From Treponema sp. (GTDB lineage: Bacteria; Spirochaetota; Spirochaetia; Treponematales; Treponemataceae): a DNA stretch of 38,915 nucleotides. The notes beneath the pieces were generated by a model. The model was not told the origin of the DNA. It did not search any database and worked only from the letters and a program-made list of their open reading frames with translations. Shown in pieces: positions 7,311-16,333 of the stretch. Position numbers and translations under genes: made by a program. Position 1 is the stretch's first letter. Each line of letters starts with the position of its first letter. The DNA lies in NCBI GenBank assembly GCA_017549025.1, contig JAFYWB010000059.1, forward strand, positions 1 to 38,915, given 5' to 3'.

Positions 7311-9974
7311 TTATTTTACTACGATATTTACAAGCTTGTTGGGAACAACGATAACCTTTACAGGAGCCTTACCTTCCATAAATCGGATAACAGACTCGCA
7401 GGAAAGGGCCTGCTTTTCCAGCTCAGCCTTGTCAGTATCAATTGCTGCCTGGAAGTCAGCACGCTTTTTACCGTTAATCTGTACAACGATGGTACAGCTA
7501 TCATCCTGGCAAAGCTCTTCCTTGTAGGTGGGCCAGCTTTCGTAGGCGATGGTGTTGGTGTTGCCCAGCTTTTCCCACAATTCTTCTCCTAAGTGGGGAG
7601 CGTAGGGGGAAAGCATCTTTACAAAACCACTCCACAGAGCCTTAGGAACAGACTCCATTTTTGAAGCATCATTGATGAAGATCATCATCTGGCTAATAGC
7701 AGTGTTGAAATTCAAGGTGTCTGTGTCCTGGCTTACCTTCTTTACAGTCTTGTGGTAGAGCTTACGCAGTTCAGCAACCTTTCCTTCCAGCTTACCTTCC
7801 ATATCCTCGTCGGTCATGGGCTTTTCTGATACTGCCCAAATCTTTTCCAAGAAGCGGTGAATTCCGATAAGACCGTTGGTGTTCCAGGGCTTGGAAATTT
7901 CCAGTGGTCCCATGAACATTTCGTACATACGAACGGAGTCGGCACCGTAGTCACGAATTACATCGTCGGGATTGATAACGTTCTTCAGTGACTTGGACAT
8001 TTTGGCAATAACCCGCTCCAGCTTTTCTCCCGTTTCCTTTTCGATGAATACATCGGGGGCTGTTTCTTCCACTGCGTCGGTGGGAACAAGGGTCTTGTTC
8101 TTTCGCTGGAAGGCAAAGGAGGTAATCATTCCCTGGTTAACCAGCCGCTGGAAGGGCTCCTTGGTGTTTACCAATCCCAAATCAAACAAAACCTTGTGCC
8201 AGAATCGGGCATACAGCAGGTGGAGTACGGCGTGCTCGGCACCACCAACGTACAGGTCTACGGGCATCCAGTAATCCACCACTTCCTTTGAGGCAAATTC
8301 CTTGTCGTTGTGGGGATCAAGGTAGCGAAGATAATACCAGCAGGAACCTGCCCACTGAGGCATGGTGTTTGTTTCCCGTCGGGCTTGTCCGCCACATTCA
8401 GGACAGGTGCAGTTTACCCAATCGGTAATGCCTGCCAAGGGGCTTTCTCCCGTTCCTGTGGGCTGATAGGTCTTTACCTCTGGCAGCTTGAGGGGGAGCT
8501 GGTCTTCTTTGAGGGGAACGCAACCGCATTTTTCGCAGTGTACCAGAGGAATGGGCTCTCCCCAGTAGCGCTGACGGCTAAATACCCAGTCACGGAGCTT
8601 GTAGTTTACGGCCTTCTTTCCAATTCCCTGCTGATTGAGCCATTCAATCATGGAAGGAATGGTTTTAGAGGTGGCCATACCGGTGAAGTTGCCACTGTTG
8701 ATGGTGTAACCGTCGGCAGCAGTACATTGGGCTGCCACGTTGAAAACCTCTGGGTGGGCCTGTACCAGTGCCTGATAGGCAGTGCTATCCTTGGCGGCTT
8801 CCAAAAGCTTTGCCACACCAGCTTCCAGATTTCCGTCGGCCAAGGAAGCAATTTCTTCCTTGGAGGCAACTACCTTCAAAATAGGCAGGTTGAATTCCTT
8901 GGCAAAATCCCAGTCACGTTCGTCGTGGGCAGGAACTGCCATGATGGCACCTGTTCCGTAGGATACCAGGATATAATCTGAAATCCAGATGGGGATTTTT
9001 GCTCCGTTTACTGGATTGATGGCGTAGGAACCAGTGAACACACCAGTTTTTTCCTTTGCCAAGTCGGTGCGCTCCAAATCGCTTTTCTTTGCAGCTGCTT
9101 CTACGTAGGCTTCTACTGCGGACTTTTGCTCCGCTGTGGTGAGGCTGGGAACAAGCTTGTGCTCAGGAGCTACAACCATGTAGGTGGCACCGTAGAGGGT
9201 GTCGGCTCTGGTGGTGTAAATTAAAAGCTCCTGGTCAGTGGGATTTCCTTCTGCATCTGCAATCTTAAAGGAAACCTCGCCACCCTCGCTCTTTCCAATC
9301 CAGTTCCGCTGCATAAGCTTTACAGATTCAGGCCAGTCCAAGCCCTCCAAATCCTCCAGCAACCGCTCAGCATAGGCGGTAATTTTGAGAATCCACTGGC
9401 GGATGGTTTTTCGGGTAACGGCAGTTCCACAGCGGTCACAGCGACCTTCTTTTACTTCCTCGTTGGCAAGACCAGTAAGACAGCTGGGACACCAGTTGAT
9501 GGGAGTTTCTGCCTCGTAGGCCAAGCCCTTTTTGTACAGCTGCAGGAAGATCCACTGGGTCCAGTGATAGTAGTCGGGAGTACAGGTGGAAACGCAGCGA
9601 TCCCAGTCGTAGGAAAAGCCCAGGGCTTTGATTTGCTGGGTAAAGTGCTCAATATTTGCGTTAGTAGTGGTGGCAGGATGGGTTCCTGTCTTGATGGCAT
9701 AGTTCTCGGCAGGAAGGCCAAAGGCATCATATCCCATGGGATGGAGCACATTGTAGCCATTCATTCGCAGGTAGCGACAATAAATGTCTGTGGCGGTGTA
9801 GCCTTCAGGATGTCCTACATGGAGTCCCTGAGCGGAAGGATAGGGGAACATGTCCAGCACATAGCGTCGCTTAGCTGGCTCAAATTTTGTGTCCTCAGTT
9901 ACCTTAAAGGTCTTGTTCTTTTCCCAATAGGCCTGCCACTTGGGCTCTATGGATTCAAAGGGATATTTTGCCAT
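7311..9974 (-). CDS. leuS: Leucine--tRNA ligase
   Basis: Class I aminoacyl-tRNA synthetase that charges tRNA-Leu in the cytoplasm. Of 887 residues, the ATP-binding HIGH motif appears as HVGH at 52-55 and the KMSKS loop is at 658-662. An editing (CP1) domain is inserted between them, and zinc-site cysteines (CPSC...CDRC) lie near 160-180. The C-terminal tRNA-binding domains are complete. AGAGGA precedes the ATG. A good promoter lies about 50 bp upstream and the CDF gene follows at 3 bp. No T-box-like leader is visible. Length is within the bacterial range. Confidence 0.98.
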   Translation of the reverse strand: MAKYPFESIEPKWQAYWEKNKTFKVTEDTKFEPAKRRYVLDMFPYPSAQGLHVGHPEGYTATDIYCRYLRMNGYNVLHPMGYDAFGLPAENYAIKTGTHPATTTNANIEHFTQQIKALGFSYDWDRCVSTCTPDYYHWTQWIFLQLYKKGLAYEAETPINWCPSCLTGLANEEVKEGRCDRCGTAVTRKTIRQWILKITAYAERLLEDLEGLDWPESVKLMQRNWIGKSEGGEVSFKIADAEGNPTDQELLIYTTRADTLYGATYMVVAPEHKLVPSLTTAEQKSAVEAYVEAAAKKSDLERTDLAKEKTGVFTGSYAINPVNGAKIPIWISDYILVSYGTGAIMAVPAHDERDWDFAKEFNLPILKVVASKEEIASLADGNLEAGVAKLLEAAKDSTAYQALVQAHPEVFNVAAQCTAADGYTINSGNFTGMATSKTIPSMIEWLNQQGIGKKAVNYKLRDWVFSRQRYWGEPIPLVHCEKCGCVPLKEDQLPLKLPEVKTYQPTGTGESPLAGITDWVNCTCPECGGQARRETNTMPQWAGSCWYYLRYLDPHNDKEFASKEVVDYWMPVDLYVGGAEHAVLHLLYARFWHKVLFDLGLVNTKEPFQRLVNQGMITSFAFQRKNKTLVPTDAVEETAPDVFIEKETGEKLERVIAKMSKSLKNVINPDDVIRDYGADSVRMYEMFMGPLEISKPWNTNGLIGIHRFLEKIWAVSEKPMTDEDMEGKLEGKVAELRKLYHKTVKKVSQDTDTLNFNTAISQMMIFINDASKMESVPKALWSGFVKMLSPYAPHLGEELWEKLGNTNTIAYESWPTYKEELCQDDSCTIVVQINGKKRADFQAAIDTDKAELEKQALSCESVIRFMEGKAPVKVIVVPNKLVNIVVK

Positions 9975-9999
9975 GATTTTCCTCTATAAAAACTAAAAT

Positions 10000-10015
10000 T
10001 GTCTCAACTGAGACA
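10000..10015 (-). promoter_or_regulatory. Operator-like dyad just downstream of the leuS promoter
   Basis: TGTCTCA (10000-10006) and TGAGACA (10009-10015) form a perfect 7-bp dyad with a 2-bp centre, at or just after the predicted transcription start. It is short and compact, more like a protein-binding site than a terminator. The regulator is unknown. Confidence 0.4.
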
Positions 10016-10022
10016 GTATAAG

Positions 10023-10051
10023 AGTATACCACGAAGAAGCGTCTTTCTCAA
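10023..10051 (-). promoter_or_regulatory. Sigma-70 promoter for leuS
   Basis: On the minus strand, TTGAGA (10051-10046), a 17-bp spacer, then TATACT (10028-10023). A second TATACT lies at 10020-10015. Confidence 0.7.
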
Positions 10052-10111
10052 GGGTGAAATATCTCCTTCGGTATCCGTTGCGCAGGGACGTGAAGTCCCG
10101 CAATTCATTTT

Positions 10112-10146
10112 AAAACAAAAAACCGTACCTCCAAAAGGAAGTACGG
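10112..10146 (-). terminator. Intrinsic terminator of the butyrate-type cluster
   Basis: On the minus strand, ccgtacttcc pairs with ggaggtacgg (10 bp with one G-U) around a 4-nt loop, followed by a run of T broken by one G. It lies just after the CoA-transferase gene and ends the minus-strand cluster. Confidence 0.88.
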
Positions 10147-10166
10147 TCTTGTTTATGGAACTGAAA

Positions 10167-11507
10167 CTAGCGCTTGTTGCTGTTTCTCCAAATTCCCATC
10201 TTTTCGGCATCCTTAATCAGCTGATCACGGAAGTCGGGGTGGGCAACGGAGATAAGGGCTTCAGTGCGCTGCCAAGAGGACAGACCCTTCAGGTTTACCT
10301 TTCCATACTCGGTTACGAACCAGTGAATGTTGGGGCGGGCAGCGGTGATAACGGATCCAGAGTCCAAAGTGGGGCGGATACGTGAACCCAGTGTGCCGTC
10401 CTTCTGCTTGAAGGTGGAAGAACAACAGATGAAGCTCTTTCCGCCCTTGGACAAATAAGCACCAAGAACGAAGTCAAGCTGTCCACCAGCACCAGAAATC
10501 TGCTTTGTTCCGGAGCTTTCGGAGTTTACCTGACCAAAGAGATCGATTTCTACAGTGTTGTTGATGGAGATGAAGTTGTCAATCTGGGCAATAACACGAG
10601 CATCGTTGGTGTAGTCTACAGGACGTGGGCAGATGTCGGGGTTATTGTTGATGTAGTCGTACAGCTTCTTTGTACCGGCAGCAAAGGCATAAACCTGCTT
10701 TCCGTCATCAAGAGACTTGCACTTTCCAGTAATCTTTCCAGCGTTAGCAATGTCAACGAAGGCGTCAACATACATTTCTGTGTGAACGGACAAATCCTTC
10801 AGGTCGGAATCTACAATCATGGAACCAACAGCGTTGGGCATTCCACCGATACCCAGCTGGAGACAGGCTCCGTTGGGGATTTCTTCCAGAATCAACTTGG
10901 CAACAGCCTTGTCTACATCGGTAAGCTCTCCGCCACCACCAATCTGTGATACAGGAGGATTGTCACCTTCAACGATGATGTCTACCTCGGAAATGTGAAT
11001 CTTGTCATCAACACCGCAGGTCTGGGGCATGTTCTTGTTTACTTCAACGATAACAACGTCTGCAATCTTTGCTGCATCCAACAGGTGGGAAACGCTCAAA
11101 CCAAAGTTAAAGTATCCCTTTTCGTCCATTGGGGCAACCTGGAACATACATACATTGATGTGCTTAATATTTTCACGGTACCAGCGGGGAAGCTCGGAAT
11201 AGCGGAGGGCGTTGTAGTAGGCAAAGCCAGCCTGTCCAGCCTTTCGCTCGATTCCAGAATAATGCCAAGAGTTCCAGCACATGTGGGCACCGGGATTTTC
11301 AATCTGGAAGATGGCAGGATTGAAGGGGAGAACACCACCACGGAACTTTACGTCTTCCAAGGTAACCAGGCGAGAAGCCAGTGCCTTGTCCAGAGCAATA
11401 GGTGTGTTTACACAGAAACCATAATCAACCCAGTCACCTGACTTGATAACCTTAACAGCTTCCTCAGCTGTCTTAAGCTTTGCCTTGTAATCTGCTTCAA
11501 AGCTCAT
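10167..11507 (-). CDS. Butyryl-CoA:acetate CoA-transferase-like enzyme (acetyl-CoA hydrolase/transferase family)
   Basis: Predicted to exchange CoA between butyryl-CoA (or a similar acyl-CoA) and acetate, the last step of butyrate formation. The 446 residues match, from memory, the gut-anaerobe But family over their whole length. Shared features are [10 protein letters not shown] near the N-terminus, [18 protein letters not shown] at 213-230, and HTEMYVDAF with the likely catalytic Glu244. [12 protein letters not shown] and [11 protein letters not shown] follow towards the C-terminus. The 4-hydroxybutyrate CoA-transferases are the closest alternative. The ATG is preceded by a strong AAAGGAGG. 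It is last in the minus-strand thiolase-dehydrogenase-crotonase cluster, and that company supports a butyrate role. Substrate is inferred, not shown. Confidence 0.88.
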   Translation of the reverse strand: MSFEADYKAKLKTAEEAVKVIKSGDWVDYGFCVNTPIALDKALASRLVTLEDVKFRGGVLPFNPAIFQIENPGAHMCWNSWHYSGIERKAGQAGFAYYNALRYSELPRWYRENIKHINVCMFQVAPMDEKGYFNFGLSVSHLLDAAKIADVVIVEVNKNMPQTCGVDDKIHISEVDIIVEGDNPPVSQIGGGGELTDVDKAVAKLILEEIPNGACLQLGIGGMPNAVGSMIVDSDLKDLSVHTEMYVDAFVDIANAGKITGKCKSLDDGKQVYAFAAGTKKLYDYINNNPDICPRPVDYTNDARVIAQIDNFISINNTVEIDLFGQVNSESSGTKQISGAGGQLDFVLGAYLSKGGKSFICCSSTFKQKDGTLGSRIRPTLDSGSVITAARPNIHWFVTEYGKVNLKGLSSWQRTEALISVAHPDFRDQLIKDAEKMGIWRNSNKR

Positions 11508-11553
11508 TTTTTTCCTCCTTTATGTCCTTTTTTACCTCATAGCAAAAAGGAAT

Positions 11554-11579
11554 GTGGGGACCATAGCATGAGTCCCCAC
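11554..11579 (-). terminator. Hairpin between the crotonase and CoA-transferase genes
   Basis: Perfect 8-bp stem (gtggggac 11554-11561, gtccccac 11572-11579) with a 10-nt loop. On the minus strand it is followed shortly by ccttttt, so it could be a weak terminator that lowers CoA-transferase transcription, or an mRNA-end stabiliser. Confidence 0.45.
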
Positions 11580-11588
11580 GTACAGTAA

Positions 11589-12365
11589 TTATTTGTTCTT
11601 AAACTGAACGCCCTTTTCCTTGTTCAAGAAGGCGGTCATACCGATTTTTTGATCTTCTGTTGCAAAGCAGTTTCCGAACTCACGAACTTCAACGGCAATA
11701 CCACCGTCAATGTCCAGCTGGAGTCCTTCGTTGATGGCCTTCTTGGCATAGCTTACTGCCAAGGGAGCCTTCTTGCAGATGGTCTGAGCCATGGAAACTG
11801 CTGTCTCCATCAACTGCTCAGGCTCTACAACGGAGTTTACCAAACCAATCTTAAGAGCTTCGTCAGCCTTAACGTTGCGGCAGCTGTAAATCAGCTCCTT
11901 TGCAATTCCAGGGCTTACCAAGCGGGCCAGGCGCTGTGTTCCACCAAAGCCAGGAGTGATTCCCAGTCCTACTTCAGGCTGTCCAAAGAGAGCCTTTGTA
12001 GAAGCAATGCGGATGTCACAAGCCATGGAAAGCTCACAACCACCACCCAAAGCAAAGCCGTTTACAGCGGCAATAACGGGGCAGCGGAATTTTTCGATGC
12101 GGGAGAATACAGCGTTTCCTACACGAGCGAACTCAGCAGCAGCGGCTACATCCTTGTCCTTCATCTCGGCAATGTCGGCACCAGCAACAAAGCTCTTGTC
12201 GCCAGCTCCAGTAACGATTACTGCATATACATCAGCGTTACCGTCCAACTGGATAAATGCATCATCCAGCTCCTTGAGGGTAGCGGTGTTCAATGCATTC
12301 AAGGCTTCGGGGCGGCTGATAGTAACGGTTGCTACGTGATCTTTTACGTCAACTAATACACTCAT
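11589..12365 (-). CDS. crt: Crotonase (3-hydroxybutyryl-CoA dehydratase / enoyl-CoA hydratase)
   Basis: Interconverts 3-hydroxybutyryl-CoA and crotonyl-CoA in the cytoplasm. From the chosen start the protein has 258 residues, typical for Crt. AGADIAEM at 61-68 and NGFALGGGCELSMACD at 102-117 form the oxyanion hole. The two catalytic glutamates are Glu111 (GGGCE) and Glu131 (GQPE), equivalent to Glu144 and Glu164 of rat crotonase. I prefer the ATG at 12365 because AGGTGA sits 5 bp upstream; an in-frame GTG at 12374 would overlap that site. Only 14 bp separate it from the dehydrogenase gene, so they are co-transcribed. Confidence 0.93.
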   Translation of the reverse strand: MSVLVDVKDHVATVTISRPEALNALNTATLKELDDAFIQLDGNADVYAVIVTGAGDKSFVAGADIAEMKDKDVAAAAEFARVGNAVFSRIEKFRCPVIAAVNGFALGGGCELSMACDIRIASTKALFGQPEVGLGITPGFGGTQRLARLVSPGIAKELIYSCRNVKADEALKIGLVNSVVEPEQLMETAVSMAQTICKKAPLAVSYAKKAINEGLQLDIDGGIAVEVREFGNCFATEDQKIGMTAFLNKEKGVQFKNK

Positions 12366-12379
12366 TTCTATCACCTATC

Positions 12380-13219
12380 TTACTTTGAGTAGTCAAAGAA
12401 TCCCTTGCCACTCTTGCGGCCCAGAAGACCACCACGAACCATCTTACGTAGCAATGTACAGCAGCGGTACTTGTTGTCTCCAGTTTCCTTGAACAAAACG
12501 TCCATGATGAGTACAACAATGTCGTTTCCGATAAGGTCGGACAGAGCCAAAGGTCCCATGGGGTGGTTTGCACCCAATTTCATGGCGGTGTCGATGTCTT
12601 CTGCAGAAGCGATTCCTTCCTGCAGGATGAAGGCTGCCTCGTTGATCATGGGAACCAAGATGCGGTTTACAACGAATCCAGGTCCTTCGTTTACTTCAAC
12701 GGGAGTCTTGCCCAGGTTCTTGGAAACCTCAACAATCTTGTCCTTAACGGCAGCAGGTGTGTTTACACCACAGATTACCTCAACCAGCTTCATGATGCTG
12801 GCGGGATTGAAGAAGTGCATACCGATTACGTCGTGCTTAATTCCCTTTGCAATTTCAGTTACAGACAGAGAAGAGGTGTTTGTAGCAAAAATTGTTTCAG
12901 CCTTACAAATATCGTCCAACTGAGAGAACAAGCCCTTCTTGGCTTCCATTGTCTCAAGGATAGCTTCTACAACCAAGTCAGCATCTGCCAGGTCCTTGTA
13001 CTCACCAGTCTTCAGGTTTCCCTTGATTTTGGCAGCAGCGTCAGCTTCCATCTTTCCCTTGCCAACAAGTTTATCAAGGCCAGCACCAATCTTGTCGATT
13101 CCGCCCTGAGCCCATTCAATCTTCACGTCACATACAGTTACAGAATATCCAGCGGTAGCAAATGCCTGAGCAATGCCCTGTCCCATGGTTCCTGCACCAA
13201 CAATACCAACCTTAGTCAT
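12380..13219 (-). CDS. hbd: 3-hydroxybutyryl-CoA dehydrogenase
   Basis: Reduces acetoacetyl-CoA to 3-hydroxybutyryl-CoA with NAD(P)H. The 279 residues match clostridial Hbd in length. The Rossmann motif VGAGTMGQG lies at 7-15, the NTSSLS loop at about 114-119, and the catalytic pair His135 (GMHFFNPA) and Glu147 are present. A C-terminal helical dimerisation domain with GPGFVVNR-type residues follows. The ATG is preceded by gaggt. It lies between the proximal thiolase and crotonase; the 164-bp gap from the thiolase holds an unusual palindrome array (13293-13370). Confidence 0.95.
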   Translation of the reverse strand: MTKVGIVGAGTMGQGIAQAFATAGYSVTVCDVKIEWAQGGIDKIGAGLDKLVGKGKMEADAAAKIKGNLKTGEYKDLADADLVVEAILETMEAKKGLFSQLDDICKAETIFATNTSSLSVTEIAKGIKHDVIGMHFFNPASIMKLVEVICGVNTPAAVKDKIVEVSKNLGKTPVEVNEGPGFVVNRILVPMINEAAFILQEGIASAEDIDTAMKLGANHPMGPLALSDLIGNDIVVLIMDVLFKETGDNKYRCCTLLRKMVRGGLLGRKSGKGFFDYSK

Positions 13220-13292
13220 AAAATACCTCGCTTTGAAACTAAGAAATCAATAACAGGATTATTCCTGTAAAACTAACTGATTAAAGGACTTG

Positions 13293-13370
13293 ATCATGGT
13301 TCGCTAGCGAACGTCACGGTGAATTTTCACCGTGAAACTTCACCGTGAAGCTTCACGCATGAACCATGAT
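13293..13370. repeat. Nested palindrome array between thiolase and dehydrogenase genes
   Basis: Outer arms atcatggttc (13293-13302) and gaaccatgat (13361-13370) are perfect 10-bp complements. Inside lie a perfect 14-bp palindrome, gttcgctagcgaac (13299-13312), and cacggtgaa pairing with ttcaccgtg across 2 nt (13315-13334). TTCACCGTGAA occurs at 13326-13336 and 13339-13349, with a partial TTCACG at 13352, giving a 13-bp period. No T run follows on the minus strand, so a plain terminator is unlikely. It may be a REP-like element, an RNA-processing or stability structure, or a cluster of operator sites. Confidence 0.7.
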
Positions 13371-13383
13371 ACCAGCAGCCCTG

Positions 13384-14595
13384 TTATACCATCTTGATAA
13401 CGATGGCAGTTCCCTGTCCACCACCGATACACAGAGAAGCAAGACCTACTTTCTTTCCTGTGCGCTTCATTTCGTGGATGAGGGCTACGATGATTCTGTT
13501 TCCAGAAATACCTACTGGGTGACCGATGGCAATGGCGCTACCATTTACGTTGGTCTTAGCCAGCAATTCAGCCTTGTCTACACCATGCTCTTCTACCAGC
13601 TCGTGGATTACACCCAAGGACTGAGCGGCAAAGGCTTCGTTCAATTCTACCAGCTCCATGTCGGACAGCTTCAGTCCGGCATTCTTCAGTGCCTTGCGGA
13701 TGGCAGGAGTGGGGCCCAGACCCATAACACGGGGGTCAACACCGCCCTGTCCGTATCCGATGATTTCGCAGAGGGGCTTCAGGTTGTACTTCTTTACAGC
13801 ATCCTCGCTGGCAAGAATTACGAAGGAAGCACCATCGTTAATACCAGATGCGTTACCAGCAGTTACGGTTCCGTCCTTGATGAAGGCAGGCTTCAGCTTG
13901 GAAAGCTTTTCCAAGGTGGTGCCACGGTTAGGATACTCGTCGGTGTCAAATACGATGTCACCCTTCTTAGAAGGAATAACAACGGGAATAATCTCGTCCT
14001 TGAACTTGCCTGCATCCTGAGCGGCAATAGCCTTTGTCTGGGAACCTAATGCAAACTCATCCTGCTCCTGGCGGGAAATGTTGTACTTCTGGGCAATATT
14101 TTCGGCAGTTACACCCATGTGGATGTTGTAGAGACTGTCGGTAAGAGCATCGTGGAGCATGTGGTCTTCGGCCTTCCATGCACCCATCTTGTTTCCAGTA
14201 CGGGTGTTAGCAGGAATCATGTAGGGAGCCTGAGACATGGACTCAACACCACCAGCCACAACAACCTCGTTGTGACCAGTCTTGATGGACATAGCTCCTT
14301 CCATAACAACCTTCATTCCAGAACCACAGAGCATGTTGGTGGTGTGGGCACAAACGGTGTCGGGGATACCTGCTTCCAAAGCAATGGTACGTCCAATGTT
14401 CTGACCCAAGCCTGCACCAAGAACATTACCGCAGATTACCTCGTCAATGTTCTCACCCTTGAGACCAGTTTCCTCCAACAGAGCCTTTACAACGGTGGCT
14501 CCCATATCCTTTGGCTTTACACCAGAAAGTGTTCCCAAGAAACTTCCTACAGGTGTTCGCTTTGCTGCAACAATATATACCTTTTTGGCTTCCAT
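13384..14595 (-). CDS. Acetyl-CoA C-acetyltransferase (thiolase), proximal paralogue
   Basis: Condenses two acetyl-CoA to acetoacetyl-CoA, the entry to butyrate synthesis. From the ATG at 14595, which has AAGGAG upstream, it is 403 residues, exactly the length of the next paralogue. The nucleophile Cys90 is in NMLCGSG, His359 in GHPVGISG, and the second catalytic Cys389 in SLCIGGGQG. The normally invariant GGAIAxGHPxGASG reads GSAIAIGHPVGISG, so three positions beside the active-site His have drifted. A further in-frame start upstream (14655) lies in the leader and lacks a good ribosome binding site. It heads the thl-hbd-crt-CoA-transferase set and has its own promoter candidate. Confidence 0.93.
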   Translation of the reverse strand: MEAKKVYIVAAKRTPVGSFLGTLSGVKPKDMGATVVKALLEETGLKGENIDEVICGNVLGAGLGQNIGRTIALEAGIPDTVCAHTTNMLCGSGMKVVMEGAMSIKTGHNEVVVAGGVESMSQAPYMIPANTRTGNKMGAWKAEDHMLHDALTDSLYNIHMGVTAENIAQKYNISRQEQDEFALGSQTKAIAAQDAGKFKDEIIPVVIPSKKGDIVFDTDEYPNRGTTLEKLSKLKPAFIKDGTVTAGNASGINDGASFVILASEDAVKKYNLKPLCEIIGYGQGGVDPRVMGLGPTPAIRKALKNAGLKLSDMELVELNEAFAAQSLGVIHELVEEHGVDKAELLAKTNVNGSAIAIGHPVGISGNRIIVALIHEMKRTGKKVGLASLCIGGGQGTAIVIKMV

Positions 14596-14659
14596 AAAAA
14601 ATCGCTCCTTCATTTCTGTGGGGCTTGTTTTGTAATCGATCCATTGTTGAATCAATTAC

Positions 14660-14688
14660 ATTTTATAACGAAAAAACAAGCCTGTCCA
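14660..14688 (-). promoter_or_regulatory. Promoter candidate for the proximal thiolase gene
   Basis: On the minus strand, TGGACA (14688-14683), a 17-bp spacer, then TAAAAT (14665-14660); each hexamer is one base from consensus. The same leader holds nested inverted repeats: ggcttgtttt with aaaacaagcc, and inside them TGTAAT with ATTACA. These could fold just upstream of the ribosome binding site. Confidence 0.5.
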
Positions 14689-14707
14689 CTATTATTTTTT
14701 CTTGCTA

Positions 14708-15919
14708 TTAAACCTTCTTGAGGATAACAGCAGTTCCCTGTCCACCACCGATACACAGTGAGGCCAGACCCAGCTTCTTGTCGGACTTCATCATCTCGTG
14801 AATCAATGAAACGATGATTCTGTTTCCAGAAGCTCCAACGGGGTGACCAAGGGCAATAGCTCCACCGTTTACGTTTGTCTTTGCAAGGAATTCTTCACGG
14901 TTGATGCCGTGCTCTTCTACCAGCTCGTGGATTACACCCAGGGACTGAGCAGCAAAGGCCTCGTTCAATTCTACCAAGTCAATGTCTGCCAGCTTAACAC
15001 CAGCATTCTTCAGTGCATTGCGGATAGCGGGAGTGGGGCCCAGACCCATGATGCTGGGGTCAACACCGCCCTGTCCAATTCCTACAACCTCGCAAAGGGG
15101 CTTGAGGCCGTACTTCTTTACAGCATCCTCGCTCACTACCAATACGAAGGAAGCTCCGTCGTTGATTCCAGAGGCGTTACCAGCAGTTACAGTTCCATCC
15201 TTGATGAAGGCGGGCTTCAGTGTTCCCAGCTTTTCCAAGCTGGTGCTGCGGTTGGGATGCTCGTCGGTATCAAATACAATGTCGCCCTTCTTGGAAGGAA
15301 TGGTGATGGGAACGATTTCGTCCTTGAAGCGACCAGAATCAACAGCCTTAATGGCCTTTTCCTGGGAAGCAATGGCGAATTCATCCTGCATCTGGCGGGT
15401 GATGTTGTACTTTTTAGCAATATTTTCAGCAGTAACACCCATGTGGATGTCCAAGCGGGCATCAGTAAGGGCGTCATAAATCATGTGGTCTACAACCTTC
15501 CAAGCCCCCATCTTGTTTCCAGAACGAGTGTTTGCAGGAACCAAATAGGGAGCCTGAGACATGGACTCCACACCACCAGCTACAACGATGTCGTTTTCGC
15601 CAGCCTGAATTGTCATAACGGCTTCCATTACAGTGCGCATACCAGAACCACAAACCATGTTGGTGGTGTGGGCACAAACGGTGTCGGGGATACCTGCTTC
15701 CAAGGAAACGGTGCGTCCAATGCTCTGTCCAACGCCAGCTCCCAGAACGTTACCACAAATAACTTCGTCTACATTTTCAGGCTTTACTCCTGCATCTGCC
15801 AACAGAGCCTTGATAACTTCTGCACCAAATGTCCTGGGACTCACTGTGGACAGGCTTCCCAAAAAGCCTCCGATGGCTGTACGTTTTGCACTTACGATGT
15901 AAGCCTTTCGTAATTCCAT
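14708..15919 (-). CDS. Acetyl-CoA C-acetyltransferase (thiolase), distal paralogue
   Basis: Same reaction class as its neighbour. Of 403 residues, Cys90 lies in NMVCGSG, the active-site His in the canonical GGAIALGHPVGASG, and the second Cys in SLCIGGGQG near the C-terminus. The two thiolases are collinear without gaps and visibly similar throughout, so they arose by tandem duplication. This copy keeps the canonical His loop. AGGAGG precedes the ATG. It is the most upstream gene of the minus-strand cluster and faces the long AT-rich region that also drives the sigma factor gene. It may be a second acetoacetyl-CoA thiolase or may prefer another acyl-CoA. Confidence 0.94.
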   Translation of the reverse strand: MELRKAYIVSAKRTAIGGFLGSLSTVSPRTFGAEVIKALLADAGVKPENVDEVICGNVLGAGVGQSIGRTVSLEAGIPDTVCAHTTNMVCGSGMRTVMEAVMTIQAGENDIVVAGGVESMSQAPYLVPANTRSGNKMGAWKVVDHMIYDALTDARLDIHMGVTAENIAKKYNITRQMQDEFAIASQEKAIKAVDSGRFKDEIVPITIPSKKGDIVFDTDEHPNRSTSLEKLGTLKPAFIKDGTVTAGNASGINDGASFVLVVSEDAVKKYGLKPLCEVVGIGQGGVDPSIMGLGPTPAIRNALKNAGVKLADIDLVELNEAFAAQSLGVIHELVEEHGINREEFLAKTNVNGGAIALGHPVGASGNRIIVSLIHEMMKSDKKLGLASLCIGGGQGTAVILKKV

Positions 15920-15962
15920 AATATCTTCCTCCTAAAAATTACAATGTAAGATCCAGCGCTGA

Positions 15963-15982
15963 CTGTATGATTTTTTATACAG
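15963..15982. promoter_or_regulatory. Operator-like dyad CTGTAT-N8-ATACAG in the thiolase leader
   Basis: CTGTAT (15963-15968) and ATACAG (15977-15982) form a perfect 6-bp dyad. It lies between the predicted thiolase promoter and the gene. The right half reappears twice upstream of the sigma factor gene (16334, 16386), which suggests one DNA-binding protein acting on both sides of this region. Confidence 0.45.
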
Positions 15983-16018
15983 TTCTCGTGGACTTTTACA
16001 GAAAATACATACTTAATT

Positions 16019-16047
16019 ATGCTAGTATTGACTTTCAAATCTGTCAA
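16019..16047 (-). promoter_or_regulatory. Sigma-70 promoter for the distal thiolase gene
   Basis: On the minus strand, a perfect TTGACA (16047-16042), a 17-bp spacer, then TAGCAT (16024-16019). The predicted leader is about 90 nt. Confidence 0.55.
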
Positions 16048-16333
16048 GGAAAAAAAATCACAAATACACAAAAAAATCGAGATTTTTGTAAAAATTTTTA
16101 TTTTTTGCGTAAAAAAAATAAAAAAAATATTTTCTAATATCAAGTATTTTTTTATCTATATATAAAGTAATTAATTATTTTGCTGAAATAGAGCTTATTT
16201 GACTGGTGATTTTTCCTCAGCAATTTTTTGAGAAATTTATCTTGACGGAGCAGCTCTTGTATGGCAGTTTTTCGATTGGTGGATTTTGTAGGTTTGAAAG
16301 AAATTGGAAGCTTGTTTTTATGTTATAAAAAAG

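Noticed and set aside
8310-8981. Open frame of 223 codons antisense to leuS
   Set aside because: No start signal or family resemblance; leuS is complete and continuous through it.
10085-10101. Small hairpin gggac-gtgaa-gtccc between the leuS promoter and the CoA-transferase terminator
   Set aside because: Only a 5-bp core with no adjacent T run; too weak to assign a function.
9975-10166. Possible T-box or riboswitch before leuS
   Set aside because: The leader from the predicted promoter is only about 40-50 nt and shows no T-box features; the upstream bases are explained by the terminator of the CoA-transferase gene.
14843-15913. Open frame of 356 codons antisense to the distal thiolase
   Set aside because: Complement of a conserved, codon-biased gene; a similar shadow frame occurs opposite the paralogous thiolase, as expected from shared sequence rather than a real gene.
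15892-16143. Small Phe/Ile/Lys-rich open frame on the minus strand upstream of the thiolase
   Set aside because: Produced by the AT-rich control region; no ribosome binding site and low-complexity translation.
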